DNA from: CAZUZS01 sp964624795
GTDB lineage: Bacteria; Calditrichota; Calditrichia; RBG-13-44-9
DNA length: 46,209 nucleotides
Assembly: GCA_964624795.1 (NCBI GenBank)
Contig: CAZUZS010000036.1
Span: 1 to 46,209, forward strand
Direction of reading: 5' to 3'
Each line of letters starts with the position of its first letter. The first letter of the stretch is position 1. The position numbers and the translations under genes are program-made. Below are positions 44,081-46,209 of this stretch, one piece after another. Under the pieces are notes generated by a model. That model had not been told where the DNA came from and searched no databases. It saw nothing but the letters and a program-made list of their open reading frames with translations.

Positions 44081-45151
44081 TCAATCGACCCATTCAGCTA
44101 AAAAAATATTTGTATCGCCTGGTTTCTTGTTGAACCGGTTTGAGCCAAAGACCAGGTATTTTCCGTCGTGTGTGAACATGGGAAATCCGTCAAAAGTCTC
44201 ATTGTAGGTAATTCTCTCCAGACCGGAGCCATCTTCGTTGATCATATACAAATCGAAATTGCGGGGATTATTGCCGTCCATGTTGGAGGAGAAAATAATG
44301 CGCTTCCCATCGGGGTGGAAAAACGGTGCAAATGAAGCAGCCCCCGCATGGGTAACCTGATGTATGTTGCCGCCATCCGCGTCCATGACGTATATTTCCA
44401 GCGCAGTGGGGCGAACCAGGCCGTTTTGCACCAAGTCATTATAATCCTTCAATTCTTTCTCGGTTTTTGGGCGGCTGGCACGGAAAACAATCTTCTTCCC
44501 GTCCCAGGAAAAGAATGGGCCACCGTCGTATCCCTTTTCATGGGTCAGCCGCGTCTGGTGGCTCCCATCCAGATCCATCGTGTAGATTTCCGGATCGCCG
44601 TCGCGGGTCGAAGTAAAAACAATCTTGTCTCCCACCGGTGAAACAGTGCCTTCCGCATCATATCCGGGGGAATTCGTCATCTGCTTGATAATCTTCCCAT
44701 CAAGCCGGGCAAGAAAGATATCATAAGTGTCATAAAGTTTCCACACATAGCCGTGCGACATATCCGGTGGCGGGGGGCAATTGGCATCCGCCAGATGGGT
44801 GGAGGCGTAGAAAATCGTCGAATCGCCGGGCAGGAAATACCCGCAAGTAGTTCTGCCCTTTCCGGTAGAAACCAACCGCTTGCCACTGCTGTCTATGTTC
44901 ATAACGAATTCCTGGTCGCACTTATAACCATCAAAATTTGCCTGGTAAATAAGCTTTTGCTCATCGAATGAAAAGTAGGCTTCCGCATTCTCACCCTTTG
45001 ATGTCAACATTTTAAGATTCTTCAGATGCTTTTCACCCGGCAAAACGTAGGAAGCGGTCATTTCGGACTTTTTATCGTTTGAGCTGCAGCCAACAAATAT
45101 ACCCAGAACGCCCACGCCGATTAGAATTATTGCTATATATTTGGTTGTCAT
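44081..45151 (-). CDS. TolB-like lipoprotein with PD40 beta-propeller
   Basis: 356 residues from ATG 45151; GGA lies 7 bases upstream and gives a clean lipobox (FVGC, lipid Cys at residue 22). The longer frame to 45181 spoils the signal peptide. The mature part is a six-bladed PD40 (WD40-like) propeller of the TolB C-terminal type, with repeats such as GDKIVFTSTRDGDPEIYTMDLDG, GKKIVFRASRPK, GKRIIFSSNMDG and GKYLVFGSNR. Such proteins sit in the periplasm or outer membrane and often serve as surface sensors or scaffold proteins. No Tol-Pal genes lie beside it. Confidence 0.85.
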   Translation of the reverse strand: MTTKYIAIILIGVGVLGIFVGCSSNDKKSEMTASYVLPGEKHLKNLKMLTSKGENAEAYFSFDEQKLIYQANFDGYKCDQEFVMNIDSSGKRLVSTGKGRTTCGYFLPGDSTIFYASTHLADANCPPPPDMSHGYVWKLYDTYDIFLARLDGKIIKQMTNSPGYDAEGTVSPVGDKIVFTSTRDGDPEIYTMDLDGSHQTRLTHEKGYDGGPFFSWDGKKIVFRASRPKTEKELKDYNDLVQNGLVRPTALEIYVMDADGGNIHQVTHAGAASFAPFFHPDGKRIIFSSNMDGNNPRNFDLYMINEDGSGLERITYNETFDGFPMFTHDGKYLVFGSNRFNKKPGDTNIFLAEWVD

Positions 45152-45579
45152 AATGAAATCCTTTCTCATGCATGAATACAAATTTTGCTGCCTAACTTAA
45201 TTACAATTCAGAGTTAACACAACCGTCAAAATGTCGATTTGCAGACCAACGGCAATTCAAATTAGGATTTTGTCCGATAAAACGAATTTCCCTGACTTTC
45301 TTCGGGATCTAATTTTTAAATTGGTTTGCAATTTATTGAGATAAACAAAATTGAAGAGCGTCCGGCAATTCTCCGATTTAAGATTTGCACCCGCAGAAAT
45401 ATCCCGGGCATTATAATATCTGTGGAATCAGTGGCAAATTTCTTTGAGGCACAAACAGCAGAAAATAAAAAAGGAGCAAGGTATAAAATTGGGGTCCTTG
45501 CTCCTGCTGCGAGTCAGGCCGGGGGCAACAGGTCCCTTACCTAACATTCCTGTGAAACGAAACCTCCCACAGTGCAATT
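45152..45579. other. Intergenic region
   Basis: 428 bases, AT-rich, without a credible gene. The plus-strand 72-codon frame (45326-45544) has no ribosome-binding site and crosses the terminator. Besides that terminator (45466-45504) nothing was recognised. Confidence 0.55.
45466..45504 (-). terminator. Rho-independent terminator of the 45580-45885 gene
   Basis: On the minus strand GGAGCAAGG (from 45504 back to 45496) pairs perfectly with CCTTGCTCC (45481-45473), 9 bp with a 14-nt loop, followed by TTTTTT. It lies 76 bases past the stop at 45580. Confidence 0.8.
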
Positions 45580-45885
45580 CTAATTAATCACCCACAGTGT
45601 TTCCTGTGTGAATTCTTTTTTAGCGTAATAATCCAGCCCGGTAATAGCGAGATTGCTGGAAGCTTTGTAGGCATAAAATTCCATCCGCTGGGCAAGTGGC
45701 AAACGGATCTCCAGGCTGCGGTTTGGCGGAATGATATCGTGCAGATCGCCAACAGTATTCTTTGCAAGCCAGATAACATTGTGCGACCGGTTTACAATTC
45801 GAATCCGGTAAAATCCGGATAATCTCTTTTCGCGAAATCCCTTCATTTTTATGGTGCGCATTATGTGGGTCAATCTATCAAGCAT
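45580..45885 (-). CDS. Small protein of unknown function
   Basis: 101 residues, very basic N-terminus (HIMRTIKMKGFREKRLSGFYRIRIVNRS), then a beta-rich half (IPPNRSLEIRLPLAQRMEFYAYKASSNLAITGLDYYAKKEF). No signal peptide or membrane helix. GAGGA lies about 9-10 bases upstream of the ATG, and a terminator follows, so it is a likely separate gene. I do not recognise the family. Confidence 0.6.
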   Translation of the reverse strand: MLDRLTHIMRTIKMKGFREKRLSGFYRIRIVNRSHNVIWLAKNTVGDLHDIIPPNRSLEIRLPLAQRMEFYAYKASSNLAITGLDYYAKKEFTQETLWVIN

Positions 45886-46108
45886 CCTACTTATTCCTCA
45901 TTTACCTCGCATTTAAAATGGCAATATGCGTACCACTAATTGTGGTAATTAAATAACCGTCTAAATATCAATCGGTTATGCGAATAATTGAGGGTCCGGA
46001 GTTTCAAATAAGTTACAATTATGAAACATAAGTATTGTATTGTGGGGAATTATTCCCCTTCGATTCCAAAAAATCATCGCCTCATAGATGGATCTTTTTG
46101 GCTGAGGA
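45886..46108. other. Intergenic region with small hairpins, upstream of a possible RNA
   Basis: No gene. It contains TACCAC-N5-GTGGTA near 45934-45950, TAACCG-N13-CGGTTA just beyond it, and GGGGAA-N3-TTCCCC at 46044-46058. The first two may be regulatory sites of the 45580-45885 gene. Confidence 0.45.
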
Positions 46109-46169
46109 GGTTGAATTGCGAAAACCGCTGTAACTTATTGGAGGGAAACCACATGCAAATTCAGTAACC
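46109..46169 (+). ncRNA. Possible structured RNA, cut by the window edge
   Basis: GGTT-GAATT-GC at 46109-46119 pairs with GC-A-AATTC-AGT-AACC at 46155-46169 (about 11 base pairs with an A bulge and a 3-nt bulge). The following bases to 46209 can also fold (CTGA 192-195 with TCAG 202-205 of the 46000 block). Purine-rich and unlike coding sequence. Class not recognised; it is not the RNase P, tmRNA, SRP or 6S pattern I know. Only the first part is present. Confidence 0.3.
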
Positions 46170-46209
46170 GTAAGGAGACCGTGGCGGGCGCCTGAATCCG
46201 GTCAGAAAG

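Noticed and set aside
46153..46167. ATG-CAA-ATT-CAG-TAA frame with an upstream GGAGG at the window end
   Set aside because: Four codons are too few for a gene, and the bases overlap the possible RNA stem.
1..46209. tRNA, rRNA, CRISPR array, insertion sequence or prophage
   Set aside because: I looked for T-loop motifs, direct-repeat arrays, transposase motifs and phage genes on both strands and saw none. A tRNAscan, CRISPR and ISfinder run would settle this.

Overview
The window looks like draft or metagenome-assembled sequence from a Gram-negative bacterium of the FCB group (Calditrichota, KSB1, Ignavibacteria or a close relative). The reasons are three secreted proteins ending in a YPNPFNPxTT-type C-terminal sorting domain (type IX secretion cargo), a TonB-dependent receptor with a carboxypeptidase-regulatory-like N-terminus, a bacillithiol-type YpdA reductase, and a large multiheme cytochrome c. 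A run of exactly 100 N at 3360-3459 marks a scaffold gap. I saw no rRNA, tRNA, insertion sequence, phage gene or CRISPR array. The species-level assignment is inference.

Layout. 1-3181: two exported proteins on the minus strand, one cut by the window edge. 3622-5500: rarA (ATPase for stalled replication forks) overlapping a glycosyltransferase-9-like fragment. 5678-11671: a tight minus-strand run valS - DUF4139 protein - membrane-anchored PEGA-repeat protein. 11848-17263: a three-gene outer-membrane operon of TonB-dependent receptor, DUF4876-like lipoprotein and a large beta-barrel. 17942-20164: a plus-strand secreted propeller with its own sigma70-like promoter. 20284-27905: formimidoyltransferase-cyclodeaminase carrying an unusual C2H2-like insertion, a 74-aa protein, a sorted M1 peptidase, a Tag-family glycosylase with an altered active-site residue, and a DUF1028 protein.

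28040-30829 is the most striking gene: one polypeptide with 19 CXXCH heme sites, built from two tandem eight-heme units of near-identical spacing plus a partial third, fused to a six-helix b-type cytochrome membrane domain. It could carry electrons from quinol to the periplasm without a separate subunit. Divergent to it are a SpoIIE/RsbU-type phosphatase, the Mn exporter mntP, and acs with a strong bidirectional terminator. 37202-45885 (all minus strand) holds a metallo-beta-lactamase-fold hydrolase, Fe/Mn superoxide dismutase, a Cys-rich mini-protein, a probable cluster (unknown 333-aa protein - fumarylacetoacetase - YpdA - MutY), a TolB-like lipoprotein and a small unknown. The last about 100 bases on the plus strand look like a structured RNA cut by the window end.

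The genes suggest a respiring heterotroph that uses acetate (Acs), histidine (FTCD) and tyrosine (fumarylacetoacetase), with oxidative-stress and base-repair functions (SOD, YpdA, MutY, Tag). Several genes have weak or no Shine-Dalgarno sites while others have clear GGAG motifs; where the motif favours a start different from the longest frame, I used it and said so.
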